NCBI GenBank assembly: GCA_029747585.1
Contig: JAPEVF010000260.1
Span: 1-57,861 of the forward strand
Source of the DNA: Pleurotus djamor
Lineage: Eukaryota > Basidiomycota > Agaricomycetes > Agaricales > Pleurotaceae
DNA length: 57,861 nucleotides
Reading direction: 5' to 3'
In this document: positions 39,868 to 52,615 of the stretch, one piece after another
Layout of the letters: every line of letters begins with the position of its first letter
Numbering within the stretch: position 1 is the stretch's first letter
Made by a program: the position numbers and the translations under genes
The notes under the pieces: model-generated
What the model saw: only the letters and a program-made list of their open reading frames with translations
Told to the model about the DNA's origin: nothing
Databases searched by the model: none

Positions 39868-41427
39868 TTATCCGCCATGAGGCGACCAAAAATACACTCG
39901 ACACGACAACGTCTTGACAACATCGGCATCCTCGTAAAAAGCCTGGGGCGTACCGAAATTGATCCAACGCCGCACCAAAGGTACCTTACGAAGGAACCAA
40001 CGCCCTGTATCGCCCATTTTCAGAAAATAGGCTACTATACTTACCGCTTCCTTCAGTAGACGGCAATAATCCCGCTGCGAGCGAGCGTCAGCCATCGATA
40101 TGACGTCTATAGAATTGCCGTTGAATAAGTATCACCTGTCGCTGGAAACTTAGAACATCACCGGGATTCGTCATTCTTGCAAACAAGAATCAAGAAGGGG
40201 CGCACCATTCTCTACCGAAGCTTTCAAGGAAGCAATCGTCAATGACAACAAGTTCCTCCACCCCCGGAATATGACAAAAACAAGGAAATCGTGTTTTCCA
40301 TTAAGCCTCGGTGTCAATCATCGCACTTAAATCAACCGACGTACGTAGATCCCTGTGCACTTGGATGTACATACCGGCCTTGTATTTGAAGAACGGGGGT
40401 ATCCCGACGTTCTTCCTTTCGCCCAATTAGAACGTTGACATCTACAACTAGCCAGAAATGCACAGGTCAAGTAAGTACTCCAACATTAGTCAGATTAGCA
40501 GAGGCGCGCCAATTTGTGAGGGGCCCTCCAGTGACTGGCCTAAACCGAAACCATGCTTTCTCCAGCGTCGGGAGCCCGTCGCCAAACGGCAACACCAAAG
40601 CCCCAATAGCCGGAATAATTAACAGAGTCCATCCCTGTTCGTCAACAGAAAAAAACCATCATAAACTCATAACATGAACACGCCACACAGGTAGAGTTAC
40701 ACTCGAGGGGTAACAAAACCTTCTACCCAGAAAGTCACTGTCACCGGTTTTCAAAGAATTCGAGGGAGCACCGAGGATTCTGCGTCCACCAAATACATCA
40801 GAGCAGTTCTAATAAACGTACGAATTTCCCAATCCGGATAGCTCACCCTTCAAAGTTCAGGTAACCAACAGACTCCGGCTATGTTCACTTGGTTGCAGCA
40901 AAAGTAAAAGGTCGCGACGCGTCGGGATTCGGGTATGCACGTAGATCAATTTTCATGGGAACTGATTGACTCTTCAACACAGCGGGATGTTCAGAGGATT
41001 CTCATGATTCCTGGTTCTTGATTCTGGAAGAACAGATCGGCCGAAGCGTATTTCCACCACCACCATCATCAATATCCCAAGTCGAAAGTATACCGGTACC
41101 GAGAGCATATGCGTCCCATCGCGTTTGAAGTTTCACTCGGATGATCCTTGGGTAATGTGAGAAATCACTGAGAAAATGATTCACCCAGGCGGCGGCCAGA
41201 GACGGCGGCCAGAAGCTGTACATCATGATGCACACGACGCAGTGAAGAACACTCTCCGGATGTTTTCGCTCGTCGAGCGTGTAATCAACGGTCCGCCTGC
41301 TGACTGAAAGCATCCGACACATGTTGACAATGATGATCGTAGTGGCGACGATTATCGACGTTGCAGCTATAATTAAGACGCCGGAATCGCACCGGGGAGG
41401 TTCGCATAGGTTAGCATCCGTTGACAT
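39868..41427 (-). CDS. Possible multi-exon gene of unknown function (model unresolved)
   Basis: Several minus-strand pieces look coding, but I cannot join them with confidence. The first (41427-41002) starts MSTDANLCEPPRCDSG and holds a membrane-like segment VLIIAATSIIVATTIIIV. Others carry MKIDLRAYPNPDASRPFTF and YPDWEIRTFIRTALMYLV (about 40750-40950, possibly joined across a 41 bp intron), then GWTLLIIPAIGALVLPFGDG (about 40630). The last piece (40095-39868) begins MADARSQRDYCRLLKEA, followed by a perfect GTAAGTATAG donor and an in-frame acceptor. They may be exons of one membrane protein, two genes, or a decayed gene. No family was recognised. Confidence 0.3.
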
Positions 41428-41864
41428 GCAAGCTTGTCACCCCATATTACCCCAGGTGTCCTGGAATAGAGAAGTAACCAACATCCAGGGACTGAGCTAA
41501 GTCATGGCCCAATGAGAATCGCCAGAACTTTGATGAAGACATGGATGAGTCGTATGCGCTTTTAGTTTACGGATGTTGCATCGTGAAAGCATCCGTGATG
41601 GACATCCGAAGATACCGCGTTGTTCACAAGAAAGTGGGGTAATATTTCCGAGGGCAGAGAAACATAAGACGTATTTGGGTTGTGCATACTCGACGAGGTG
41701 TCGAGAACGCACGCAAGGGTTGATGCGAGCCCACGGGATTTGATTCCACAGCAGGATAGCCAAGCAGTCTCTGTTAAACTCGTTACGAAAGACAGCCACC
41801 GAAGCAAAAAGATACGCGTGAACATGTTTGGAACATAGGACAAACGACGTTGCGGAAGCAAACG

Positions 41865-43485
41865 TTAAATATATTTCTTGACCCTTTTGACATCCGCATA
41901 CCGATCTGGCTTGGGTGGTCGCCCGTACTTGGGCTCTTCAACATCTAGAACGCGACGAAAATCAGAAAAAGCGCTAAAGGCACCCGAATAACCAGGTTCT
42001 CAGGGAGGATAACTTACGAAGCACGTCCGCGTAGATCTTGGAGACATCTTCATTCCATAGTTCACGCCACATGTGAGCGCCGCCTCCTTTGGCGCTATCC
42101 AGTCCCCATTCTGCAAGGAAGGATCGTACATTGAAACCGAGGCGGGCCGAATCAGGAACAGTTGGAACACCTAAAGGCTTGATAGGGTCGGATTGAGGGA
42201 GCATCAAGAGGACATAGCGGTGGTAAGGCGTTCCTCGTTGAGGGTGAGGGGGTATGTAGCTGGTGTGGTCATTGATATTTACTATCCTGGACTGTGAGGT
42301 GGCGGAAAGGGGGACATTAGGTCTGGAAATTGCCACCGTTGAGAACTTGGTAAACGAAAGTCCGTATGAGAACTTACTGAAGCCAGTGGAGATAGGTGGT
42401 ATATGTTTGATTGACTTCATCGGGGACATCTAGGGCGCAAATTGAATGTCACCGAATGTGAAGGATTGGTTGAACACAAACCAGGATCGACCAGCAACAA
42501 CGTATACAACCTTGTATCCGGATGGAACACGTTCGCATACACCCTTGGAGGCTTGAGGGTCTAACATCAACAAAGCAAGATCGTCATGCTTAGGACTCTG
42601 AGCAAAAGTTATCACGGAGACACTCACCTGATGTGGGAGCAAGAATACTCCCGGTTCCACCGACGCGTGTGGTTTCTGCGTCTCCCGAAATTGTTCTCGT
42701 GACGAGGGCACGGCGATACGGAGGTCGATGGAGGGGTGGAGGTCAGGTAGTACATCGGGTACTACCTTCATTTGATGGATACGCTCCATCTAAACCATTT
42801 TAGCACGAACATCACGAAGTTTGGATTGAAACAAACGAACCAGCAAGTCCAGGTCACCGTCCTTCCTCCATTTTTGCTCCATGAGATGTCGGTGAACCGG
42901 GCTAGACATATCCACTTTGCACGCGGTCAGACGCGCGAGGTGACACGATAACGACAACATAAGCTCACCCATAGCATTGGAAAACTTCCACCGGACATCC
43001 GGCAGGTTAACTTGGCTCTGCACTTCCAAAATTTGGAGTTTGGCCTTTAGAGAATCTAGCTTCTCAGCGTTCGCCCCTTCGCCAGCTTCCAGCGCTTTCA
43101 GCTCTTCCCGTAATGTATTCGCTTCCGCCACCAAAGCCTCACTGTCTTTCTGAATCAACTTCAACGCTTCATCGTACGCCGGAACGACACCCTTCGCCAA
43201 AGGCCTACTCCATTGTTTGGGCTTCTCCAACGATATTGCCGGACGCTGTCTTCTCTTGCGAAGAGTTCGGCCTTGTGCTGTTGGCTGCACGCCTTCCGGA
43301 GTCTCAGCAGCTACTCCAGTAGTGACATTTTCGTGTTTACCCGAACGCGTCTTTGCGGAAGGCTTGGTTACGGGTGGTGGTGGCGGCGGTGGTTGGGCTG
43401 GCTTCGCCTCTATCGAGACCGTAGAGTTAGCCCTCCAAGCATTGAGCGAAGTTGGCCGAGCACAGTTTCTACGGAGCGCGAACAT
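41865..43485 (-). CDS. MRPL35: Mitochondrial large-subunit ribosomal protein mL38 (MRPL35), PEBP-like
   Basis: ATG 43485 opens with MFALRRNCARPTSLNAWRAN, an Arg-rich, acid-free presequence for import. A proline stretch (PPPPPPP) and a coiled-coil (SEALVAEANTLREELKALE) follow. The later exons hold the phosphatidylethanolamine-binding-protein-like core: DLHPSIDLRIAVPSS, VEPGVFLLPHQ, DDLALLMLDP, then VPDEVNQTYTTYLHWLQ. Further on are TSYIPPHPQRGTPYHRYVLL and GAHMWRELWNEDVSKIYADV. The end is RYADVKRVKKYI, stop at 41865-41867. In mL38 this fold is structural within the mitoribosome central protuberance, not a lipid-binding enzyme. Introns are short (for example around 42430, 42610, 42310 and 41980). 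Its 5' end faces gene-poor sequence. Confidence 0.88.
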
Positions 43486-46190
43486 GACTTTGTGAGGAAC
43501 CCGACAAAACTTTTCGGGACGCGACCGTTTGGGTGCTGTTGACTTGTGTTTACTTCCAAAGGTCTAGCCTAATTGGGAGCTACGGGCGCTCCGAGGTCTG
43601 CAGTTCCGGGTTGGTTCCGGGCTTGATGTCAACCTCTTGCCACCTGCGGTCATGTTCCTCGACGTACTTGCATTTGGCATGGAACGCGCCGCAGTAAATC
43701 TTCTCAATCCAAGTTCTCACAACGCCCATGTACTGAACTACTCCATGGTGCTCATCAATTCCGGGCACCATGCCTCCCATCACTTTTCGAACAGATCGGA
43801 GGCAGCTCTCTGGATGCTTCCGAGACGATATGCATATTCATACGACACGGAGGCATATCAGGCATGACAACATGCATCATCTCATCAAATACAATCTTTC
43901 TCAAGGGGCCGACGCCGCCACAATTGCATCATATCTTCATGATAGACAGCTAGATCCCCAGATACCTCCCCGCTTTGGTTGTCTCGTATCCAACGTTCCA
44001 GCCGTCATCTCGACACTTGGACATTTGCTAAAAAAGTACTGCCTGAAAACTATCACCGCAGCCTTGTTTTCTGTTTTTGCTGGCGACACAGAAATATCAC
44101 GGCGTATCACTGCGCCTGCCGATGCCGAATTTGTCTGCCTCATGTTGATCTTGACTGGAAATACTCTGCGTCACTTGTCGGGCATCGTGTACCATGGGTA
44201 ATAGAGCGCTGTATCCCCTTGGAATCCATTGGCGCGATGAAGCATCCACGTACCAAGCCAACCCCTTTGATATCTTTTCATGCCTGATGCATCATGGCGC
44301 ATTCCCCTTTGTCTTGGTGGCGTCAGCACACCGAACCGTTCAATCTTTCCGCCTTGCATGTGGCTCTGCCCTACTACTTGTCCCAACTTAGGCATGTGAG
44401 TAGCACCACTCGTTTCAAAATCCAAATCATACTCAAACTCCCCCTGTGATGCCGAAGATGTCGCCAGCATGCTCACCGATAATATTCGTCGCTGCCAACA
44501 CATCAGCCGTGATTTCAGGTCTGCCTTGTTGTTTTCTTGACCAGAGACGTGGCCTCAGCGGTCGTTTTACCTCGTTCATGTTCATCTGATTAGTTGCCCC
44601 GGACTGTCATACCGGTCTTCAGCTGTATATCCAGGTGAGTGGATCGCCTTCTGCAGTGCCTGCACAATGCACATCCCCACCATCCAAGGTGCCTCGTGCA
44701 TACAGATGCTAAACCCGTTGATGACATATAGGAGGCCAATTGCACCGCAAGGTTTATTGCTCCCGAGAAACATACCCAACTCGGTCTCGTCTGGCCGGTC
44801 GTATTCTCCGTTTATCTTAACTTTAAGTAACTTGCGCCGGATCTCTAAACCTTGCCTCGAGGCTACACCACTTTCTGAGTGGTTGACCAGATTGGCGCTG
44901 TATTTCCCTCCAAAAATAACTCAGCCGTGTATAACCAATGGTAAATCACCACTCTCGGTAATGGGCAGACAGATGGACCGGCCATAGGTCATAGCATGGG
45001 CAATGCGCAGCCCGAAGACTACACCAAGGACAGCGCAACTGCCTCTGCCAGCTCCGCCTCCAGCTCATCCTTCGGTGTCATTATTACGAAGCCATTTCAC
45101 ATCCTTTTCTCTGAGCGTTGGGACTGTCCTCTGCCTTCGTTCGCCTAGAAACTCGGTCTATTGTTCCCTTTGGAGTCCTTCGAATTCCCTGGTTCCAGTA
45201 CCTTACTACATCCTTCTAATGGCGCGTTCTTTCCGAGAGGTTACTACCTCCATGTTTTTTCACACTCACCGAGAACGAACTTGGCCTCCCCACGCTGCGA
45301 TCCGAGAATTATCCCCGGAGCATATGCCTCTTCAATCTCGCTACTGAGGCTATACTACCGTCGCGCAGGATCGCTTCGGCGAGACTGCCCAGTCGCTACG
45401 GCCACGATTATTGAACCTCACAGTCTTGGTTGCGCATGACCACGGTTCCTGTCGTCACAGTACGGGTGTAGTCCTTATGCCCTAGTATGGAGACTAGCTT
45501 TCCTTCTCGATAATTCTTGATCTTCGGTGTTGCGATTACTCTGCTTCCGCCTACGCCTNCATGGCTCGTGGGACNAAACCATGAATNAATTATACTTGCA
45601 ATTGGTGATCTCTCCATCTTCCTGCGAGGGCTTGCATATGCTCCACCCGGCGGTTGGCATTTCCTTGCGGCGGAGTCCAATCCAGCAGTGGGGAACCGCG
45701 TATCATTCTATCTACTTCTCGATTTCCCACTCGAAGGCGAACGCACCCCTCGATCATCCCTTCCTTCGATCTGAGTGAAGCATCAATAACCCACTTGTCA
45801 GAACGAATTCGCATTAGCTCGAAGCAATAACTTTGGGGCTCTTGCGCTTCCTCGGGGTTGACCCCTCCACAAGTTAAAGATCCGCCTCGTGTTGAGCAAG
45901 AGAAGATTAGATGGCGTTTGCGTTCAGGTACTTAGGCGAGGCGAAGATCGATTATCGTGGATCCATCGACACGCTTCATGATCAGCATGACTGAGAACAG
46001 TGAGATACGAAGGCACCGGTGAGTGCAATGACCACCGTAGTGATGGCGCCACCGGCTCTGATTCCGAACAAGTCTTTGACAGCGTCCGGCATCATGGAGC
46101 TTGCCCCGCTCGTACTATCCTACGTCCGCCTTCTCGTTCAAACCACGATATACTGCTAACTCAAGATAAAGGGTTGTCTTTATGAACTGC
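43486..46190. other. Gene-poor region with uncertain coding fragments
   Basis: Several open frames look partly protein-like, but none is recognised. The plus frame 43770-44201 contains HDNMHHLIKYNLSQGADAA. The minus frame near 43580-43783 contains VVRTWIEKIYCGAFHAKCKY. Plus 44996-45150 begins MGNAQPEDYTKDS. Overlapping frames on both strands are open at 43600-43900, so the real one cannot be chosen. Ns at 45559, 45575 and 45587 add doubt. It may contain a decayed gene or mobile-element debris. Confidence 0.3.
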
Positions 46191-49100
46191 GAAATCAGCC
46201 GCCGTATATTAATTCACTTCCCTTTCAGCTTTGAATTATAATCTAACTTCGCGCAGTCATTCATCTACTCAGACAAAACATCTATCTGCCTCAAGTCACT
46301 GACAAGACTGCGTCCCTGCAAAGCATGCTTGAAAGATAACGCCCACGCTTCCTTATAGAGCCTTTCTTGTCTTCTAATGTCCGGCAGACAAGGCCCATTT
46401 CCTGTGATCACTTCTAATGCGTCGAGTCATCTACAGCTTTCCCTTTATTTGACTTATCTTGAGCGGCTACCTTGACATTTCATTTCCACCACCGATCTCA
46501 TTTCCCTTTCACCCTCGTGAACCAAAAGGCAACATCTACTATCTACGTCCTGCACACGCCCTTCGTTATGGTTTATACCATAAACATACACCCTTACTCC
46601 GACGACGTAATCTACGAGAGTAATCTATACTCCATCTGATTCTCAAAGGAATCAAATCAGCAAGTTCTCTCAAATTCCATCATAACATAAGCAACACCCA
46701 TACACAAGATCCTTATGCTGGCGTGACATAGGACATGCGGCCTACCCGTTAGCCGTACTCGTGTACACTTCTACATCACTGGCGAGTTTGATCGACAGAA
46801 ACTCAGTTGCTCAGATCCGTAGTATGCCTCGCGCTCGAAGCACGCAGTAGATAACGAACCCTCGAACGACCCCGGTATCTAGCTAACAGCCTCAAGTGTA
46901 GCACCATCGCACAGTTGAACAAATGGGACAGTACTCCGCATCCTCGCCACCACCAAGGAATCGTCTTATCGAACGTTCATACGCAACAGCAGTTACTCCA
47001 TCCACCGAGACAAGACAAATTCTATCCATCATTCTTACTCACCGCAAGAACATATCTCCCGCTTTCATCTTCGTAGCTCTCTTACGATAGACCAAGAAGA
47101 GTAAGCATTACGTAGGACATCCCTCATCTATGATGCACTCGACAACGAAATGAAGTGGCTTTCCGTTTCTGCACAGGTTTCTTCTCACTGACCTTACCAT
47201 GTCTGTCGTCCCTTTCTCAGGTATCACAGTCACATTAATAATGTCCTGACGTCTTCTGAGCCTTCCGTCGAGACCATCCTTTCGAGTTTCTCGTCCATGA
47301 TCCACGCGACACGCCTCTCTCTGAGTCTTTGAAGTTCCAACCATCTCCTAACTCCGCCCCTAACTGACCCACTGAGATTGTTCTTTCTCTTCGAATCGTT
47401 CGTTCCCTGGATCGACCTCCTCGGCCTGGTGGTTCGTCTTCTCACTCAGGCTCAACACACATTGCCCNACGATTTTTGAGAACCACCCTCAATATGACAA
47501 AAGACACGGTCCTCTGCTTCTTGCTTCTGAAGAAGCGCTTCTCCGGTACATGAACCTTTCATTCTCGTCGGAGTCCATCGTCAGAACATAAGTACAAGAA
47601 TAGCTGCACTCAGTGATGAAGCCGGCGCGGGATCGCCTGTGGGTTACCCAAGCAAATGACATCGACCAAGCCTCTTAGCATGTCCATGGGGCCTTCGATG
47701 CTTTACCCGACGCCAGCTATCGATGCCAGTTTTGTAAGCGCTTTATGCAGAGCCAACCTTCCACTAGTAAGGTCCCTCGGCGGACAGGTACTCGAGGATT
47801 CAAAGACCATACCCTTACGGCGGTCGGCTGCGTCAAGGAACACCCACTCTAAATCACATTCCATCCCCCGAGTCGGCGACCTAACCATCCCTGGGTATGT
47901 TTCGGGCCTCAAGAAGACAGAACACACATCCGTAAATTGAACGATATACTCGGACCTACAGCTTACAACTTCTTTCGCTCTGATTGGCGGAAGGTCGGAC
48001 GTAAGTCCCTGTGGTCAAATAAACACATGCCCCGCCGCTAGAAGCCTTCGTCCTCACCGATTGAATTTCAAGCCTTTCATGAGGTCCATACCCGATCGCC
48101 AACATGCAGCCCAAGACCATTTTATCCACCTGGCCTACAGGATGGTCCATGTGTGAATGAACGGACAACACCTCGTTTACTTGGAGGCGTAGAGGTAACC
48201 CACACCTTTCGCCTTAGCCGTCCACCCCTTCTCGAAATTTCGACTTGCCTTCGCTTTATTTCCCACTGGTACCATACACCAGCCAAACGAACCCCAAAAT
48301 TCCTCATATCCCTATGTTCCACTGAAGAAGTAAACCGACCATATGCACTATGGCGACGTTGCCGTAGCCCCTGCATCGGATTCGAACCGAATAGCAAGTC
48401 CGCCCGACCTTCACGCACGCGGCGACCGTGCTCACACGAGCCCAACCTCCCAGCATCTCCAAGCCAACCACCGCAAGGGACTCATCGACACCAACCACCA
48501 TCTCCGCCTCCACCTCCCCCATCAGTACTAGGCACGTATTCGGATTCCCGAGGGGCATCCTCTCCATTATTCTCACGTCTATAAACTTGAACGTAAAGCC
48601 GCGACATGTGCAAGCGGGAATGGAGGGAAAAGGCACATACGCCAACACATACCGCGGCCTGCAGGTCTTCCGAATTGATGTAGACTCTCCATGAGTGCAT
48701 GAGCCTCCATGGTTTGATCATAAACCCACCGCCGCCTGGAAGAGCGCCAACCATCCACGTTCTACCCCTCTCCCCCTTTGACCCTTTCAGCGTATCCCGA
48801 ACTTCGAAGCCTTCGCCTGACGGAAGCATATGCATGCGTATAATTGCTGTAAAGATATCCCTTCAACATTCTCCAACGCACTCTCCTCATCTCTCCACCT
48901 CCACCATTACCCGTCTCCTTCCCTCAGGCTTCCATCCCTATCCCTACGTATCTCTATCCCTTTTAGTTTCCTTGGCCTTTCCCTTGCTTGTAAACGTCTC
49001 TCCACAATACTTCCTCCAATTTACACGTAATTTTCTCCAGAGCAATAACTCATCTGGTCCCGATAAGCAAACAAGCAATAAGCCGGCTCCAAACTGGTAT

Positions 49101-52100
49101 CCATCCATGATCCAGATATCTCAGGGTAATCCCTCGCTTTGTCTAACGCTCTCCTAAACGCCAACAAGCTAGTCGATATGTTCGGTATGTTTAATGCTCA
49201 AATTCAAATACGGTCGTGCCAGGACGCCGTAGATCGTCGACCTACTCTAGGATAAACGTCCACGATGACGTCAACTTGGCTCAACCACTACTTCATAGAC
49301 ATCGTCAAAGTTCCCCTCCTTCAAGCCTCCTTAGGTCTTTCTTTCACTTACCTCTCCACGCCTCTTACCAGCCCACGCCCCTCTACTTGCGATATCCCCG
49401 TTCACAAAGCTCAAACCTCCCACAGACCCATGCATCGCATGATAGCCTCCAAATCTTATCTTCAACCCCTCCGTCTCTTCAGGCATACCTACCCTTCAAA
49501 TGACCTCAACAACTTCCGATGGACAGCGGACGGTGGCGATAAAGATAAACCTCACAGCTTACCTACTTATTTATGACAACTCGCTCCGAGGTGCCCTTCA
49601 TACTTCGTTCAAGGACCTTGAGCTTATCAACACTCAAGAAAAAACGTGTCCCCGAAACCCTCGCAAAGTTCCAAGTAACTCTGCCTATCTATGTAATCTA
49701 GCTCTAATTCTAATCTGAGCGACGCAAGACGAAGACGAAAGACAAATTATCTCGCGTGTGGTGTCGCCGCCGCCGCCGCCGCTTCTTGGGTCTTAGCTGA
49801 AAGTAGCCCCTTGAGCGTTCAGGTTGTCTCAGGGGTCCACTGAGGACTTCGTCTGAAGACCCCTCGCTCAACCCGTCATGACAACGATAACACACCCAAA
49901 TACGAGACTTCCAACCTAACCCGGAAAAACATACTACCTCTGGCTTCAAGCAACCCCCACAGAGGAGCGTGAAAGAAAGAGAGCGATAGCCGCTGACATC
50001 AAGGGTACAAACCATAAAGATTAAGCTCCTTTCCCATGACGAAAAGAGTACCCATAATAAACAGGGTTTGTTCTTCGAGCGGTTTAGCGCGGTGTGCGGT
50101 GGTGCCTACCTGACCTACTGGGGCTTTTGGCAACAAATCGACAAGCGGAAATCTCTCTCCTGTAATCCGTAAACCATAACGCCCAACCGAAACAGGCAGA
50201 GACTTCGGTTCGAGGCTCTACCTCGACGACGATTTCGCAGCTTTTTGGTTACCGCGATCATGGGTCTGGACTCTCATTCCCTGGACGGCGCTGTGTTTCT
50301 GCGGTTTCTGTTTTCTGTTTCTGTGTTTCTGTTGCGACTTACTGCCACAACCCTACGGGCTTACTTGGCTTCACTTTGATCCTCAGGCCTCAAGTCAAGG
50401 CCCATGAGACTGCACCCGGCGTGTCTTGTGGTGGGCACTTGGGAGGTTTATACCCCACTGAGTTGTCAACGTTTCGAATGTTTCGATGGTTTGACATAAC
50501 AGCTCACGCTCGCGGCTCTCCAGATCTCCTTCGACGCGCATGAACTGTCCACCCTTTCTCCTGATACCACGACCCACCGGCACCAGCTATCCCTCGATCG
50601 AGGACACCAACCCTGTCTTACATAACTCTTCTAAAGCAACTCGTCGAATTACTTCGTTCCAACGTACGGCCGGTGATACTACATATTCCGGATTTCTGGA
50701 AGGACGTCTGGACACCTTACGGTCCACTGAAGAAGACTCAAGTACTCACCAGGGTGGAGATAGGCTACGTCTTTATTCAACGAAGTTCAATTTATCCTTA
50801 GCAATCTCCACGTCGGACACGTCCACGAAGAGTTCCAAAACTTCCAAGACGTTCTATCGTGTACCTCTCGCTAGACATGATAGTATCATATGGGACGACC
50901 AATTGAATAAGTTCAGTGTTTCCGGTGAATAAACTTCGTACTAATCAATTCAATCAGCCATCAGCGTGTGTCCTTCACCATTCAGGTCGTTCGACGCGAT
51001 CGTACTTACCAATATCATCTAGTCATCTGACATTCCATGAGGGACTTTAGAGTCTCAGAGAACGCCTCAGACTACCCGGCGGTACTGAAGTACTCAGCAT
51101 CAACACGCACCCTACCCAATTCTCCAGGCAATCAGAACCTTCCCCAGATTCTAGTCACTTGCTTAGTACTCACGCGGGCGGGGTGGTGTGTGCCATAGAC
51201 CATTCGGCGATACTCAGCATCTCAGTATATCTCAAAGAGCCGCTTCTCATTCTATGAAATTCCACAAAACTTGTCAAAGTTCTCGTTCACGTGTCCGGAC
51301 CCAACCCACTTCGAATGTCCCTCTTTCCTCGAGCTTCAAGTTCCTCCCACACATATCGCTCTTCCCCACATTGCGAAAACGATGACGTACATCAGAGTAC
51401 CACTCGAACAACCAACTTCAGAGTGAAGATCTCAATGCATCGAGTCGTGTGATCAACGTCCCGGTGCACACGACACCCCATGGACACACGAGGACATGAG
51501 GCTTACGCTTCAATACTTCACTCATCATCATCTAGAGCTACCGCGATCTGCGCCAACTTGAAACATCGAAGTGCGAAGGCTCGAAGTTCCTTGTTTCTGA
51601 CCAACTCCCGCATACTCCTAATTACCGAGGGGTTAGGGTGAACCAGCCTCCGAACGTAAACGCATCAACAGTACGCTGTGTCCGCCGCTCGGCGTCCTAG
51701 TCGGCATTTTCTTCTTCCTCTTCCTTCCGTTGAACTTCGTTCTGACGTCCATACATCTCTTACGATTATCCTTCCCGTGGGGCGCTGCTCGAGATCCTTC
51801 CTTTTCTTCTTCCAGTACTAGAGTATAAAGTCCTCGGAGATGCTTGATAGAGTAGACGGAGGGGAGAATCGAAATCAGAAGTACTTACTTACCTCTTTGC
51901 AGATGAAACGGAGGACGGAGGGAAGGGAAGCATTCAATTATCGATCATCTCCATGCATACTTACTGGAGAGGAAGCGTAGACAGACATCCGTTTACGTGT
52001 ACGCTCAATTTCACTCTTACTCTTACTCACATACTCACATAACTGAAGTACTGATATAACTGATCCGTGCTTTTCTGCTCACAGTTTGCTCTACATGACA

Positions 52101-52457
52101 CCTCCGAATCGGACGTCTAGACGGCGTATATGTGTTGACGTTACTAGCAACTCCCACCACCCATGCATGTAGCATTCCGTATTCAGCAGCATCAGCTATA
52201 GTCGACGTCTAGACTCTACTCACACATTGTACACCCATTCCGGAAACACAATAACTTACGATACAGAAGACGGAAGACAAAAGACGGAAGATACTAGACA
52301 TGAGGCTCGCAACAACATAAACCGAGCTAGTCTCCCTCCTTCATCATGCGGACGGAATCAATACATACAACACAACATCTATCACACCTATCTCAGTAGT
52401 CTACCGTTCCGAGGCCGAGGGGGGGTGGACAGAGACTATCCTCGAACGAGCCTTAAT
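46191..52457. other. 6 kb gene desert
   Basis: No frame over about 150 codons has recognisable motifs on either strand, and no ordered donor/acceptor series stands out. Base composition is balanced rather than AT-rich, so this is not a typical RIP-degraded or centromeric AT block. Minor simple repeats occur: (CCG)n at 49765-49782 and TTTCTG-rich tandem runs at 50291-50335. It may be old mobile-element sequence or a long non-coding interval. Confidence 0.4.
52135..52457. repeat. Possible solo LTR remnant at the transposon's left flank
   Basis: The block starts TGTTGACGTTACTAGCAAC and includes GACGTCTAGACTCTACTCAC, phrases reminiscent of Agaricomycete retrotransposon LTRs, with CGAACGAGCCTTAATTA just before the DNA transposon. 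No second copy, target duplication or retrotransposon protein is visible in the window. The call is weak. Confidence 0.22.
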
Positions 52458-52459
52458 TA

Positions 52460-52534
52460 CAGCTGATCCGGAAAACCTTGACCGCGCCACTTTTTGTTGT
52501 AACTAAATAAAATAAAAATAAAATAAAATATGAG
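52460..52534 (+). repeat. Left terminal inverted repeat and A-rich subterminal tract
   Basis: Bases 52460-52495 match the right end perfectly as an inverted repeat (36 bp, beginning CAGCTGATCC, including ACCGCGCCAC). Similarity continues imperfectly over a TAAATAAAATAAAAATAAAA tract to about 52530. The first six bases, CAGCTG, are themselves palindromic. Confidence 0.95.
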
Positions 52535-52615
52535 CCAAACAAAGACAAACGGGAGTGCGCGTCGCGTCGCTGTGTCGTTCTCCACTGTCCGTCTCCTCCT
52601 GCTCGTTACCCAACA

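Noticed and set aside
43580..43783. Minus-strand fragment considered as a KDZ transposase end
   Set aside because: No signature of that family can be seen and adjacent frames do not join into one protein.
48320..48400. Minus-strand GGTTCGAATCC-like T-loop suggesting a tRNA
   Set aside because: The T stem has a mismatch and no complementary acceptor stem, D arm or anticodon arm is found at the right distance.
49765..50335. (CCG)n and TTTCTG-rich runs as a regulatory or CRISPR-like array
   Set aside because: Simple-sequence repeats without spacers; CRISPR arrays are not expected in a eukaryotic nuclear genome.
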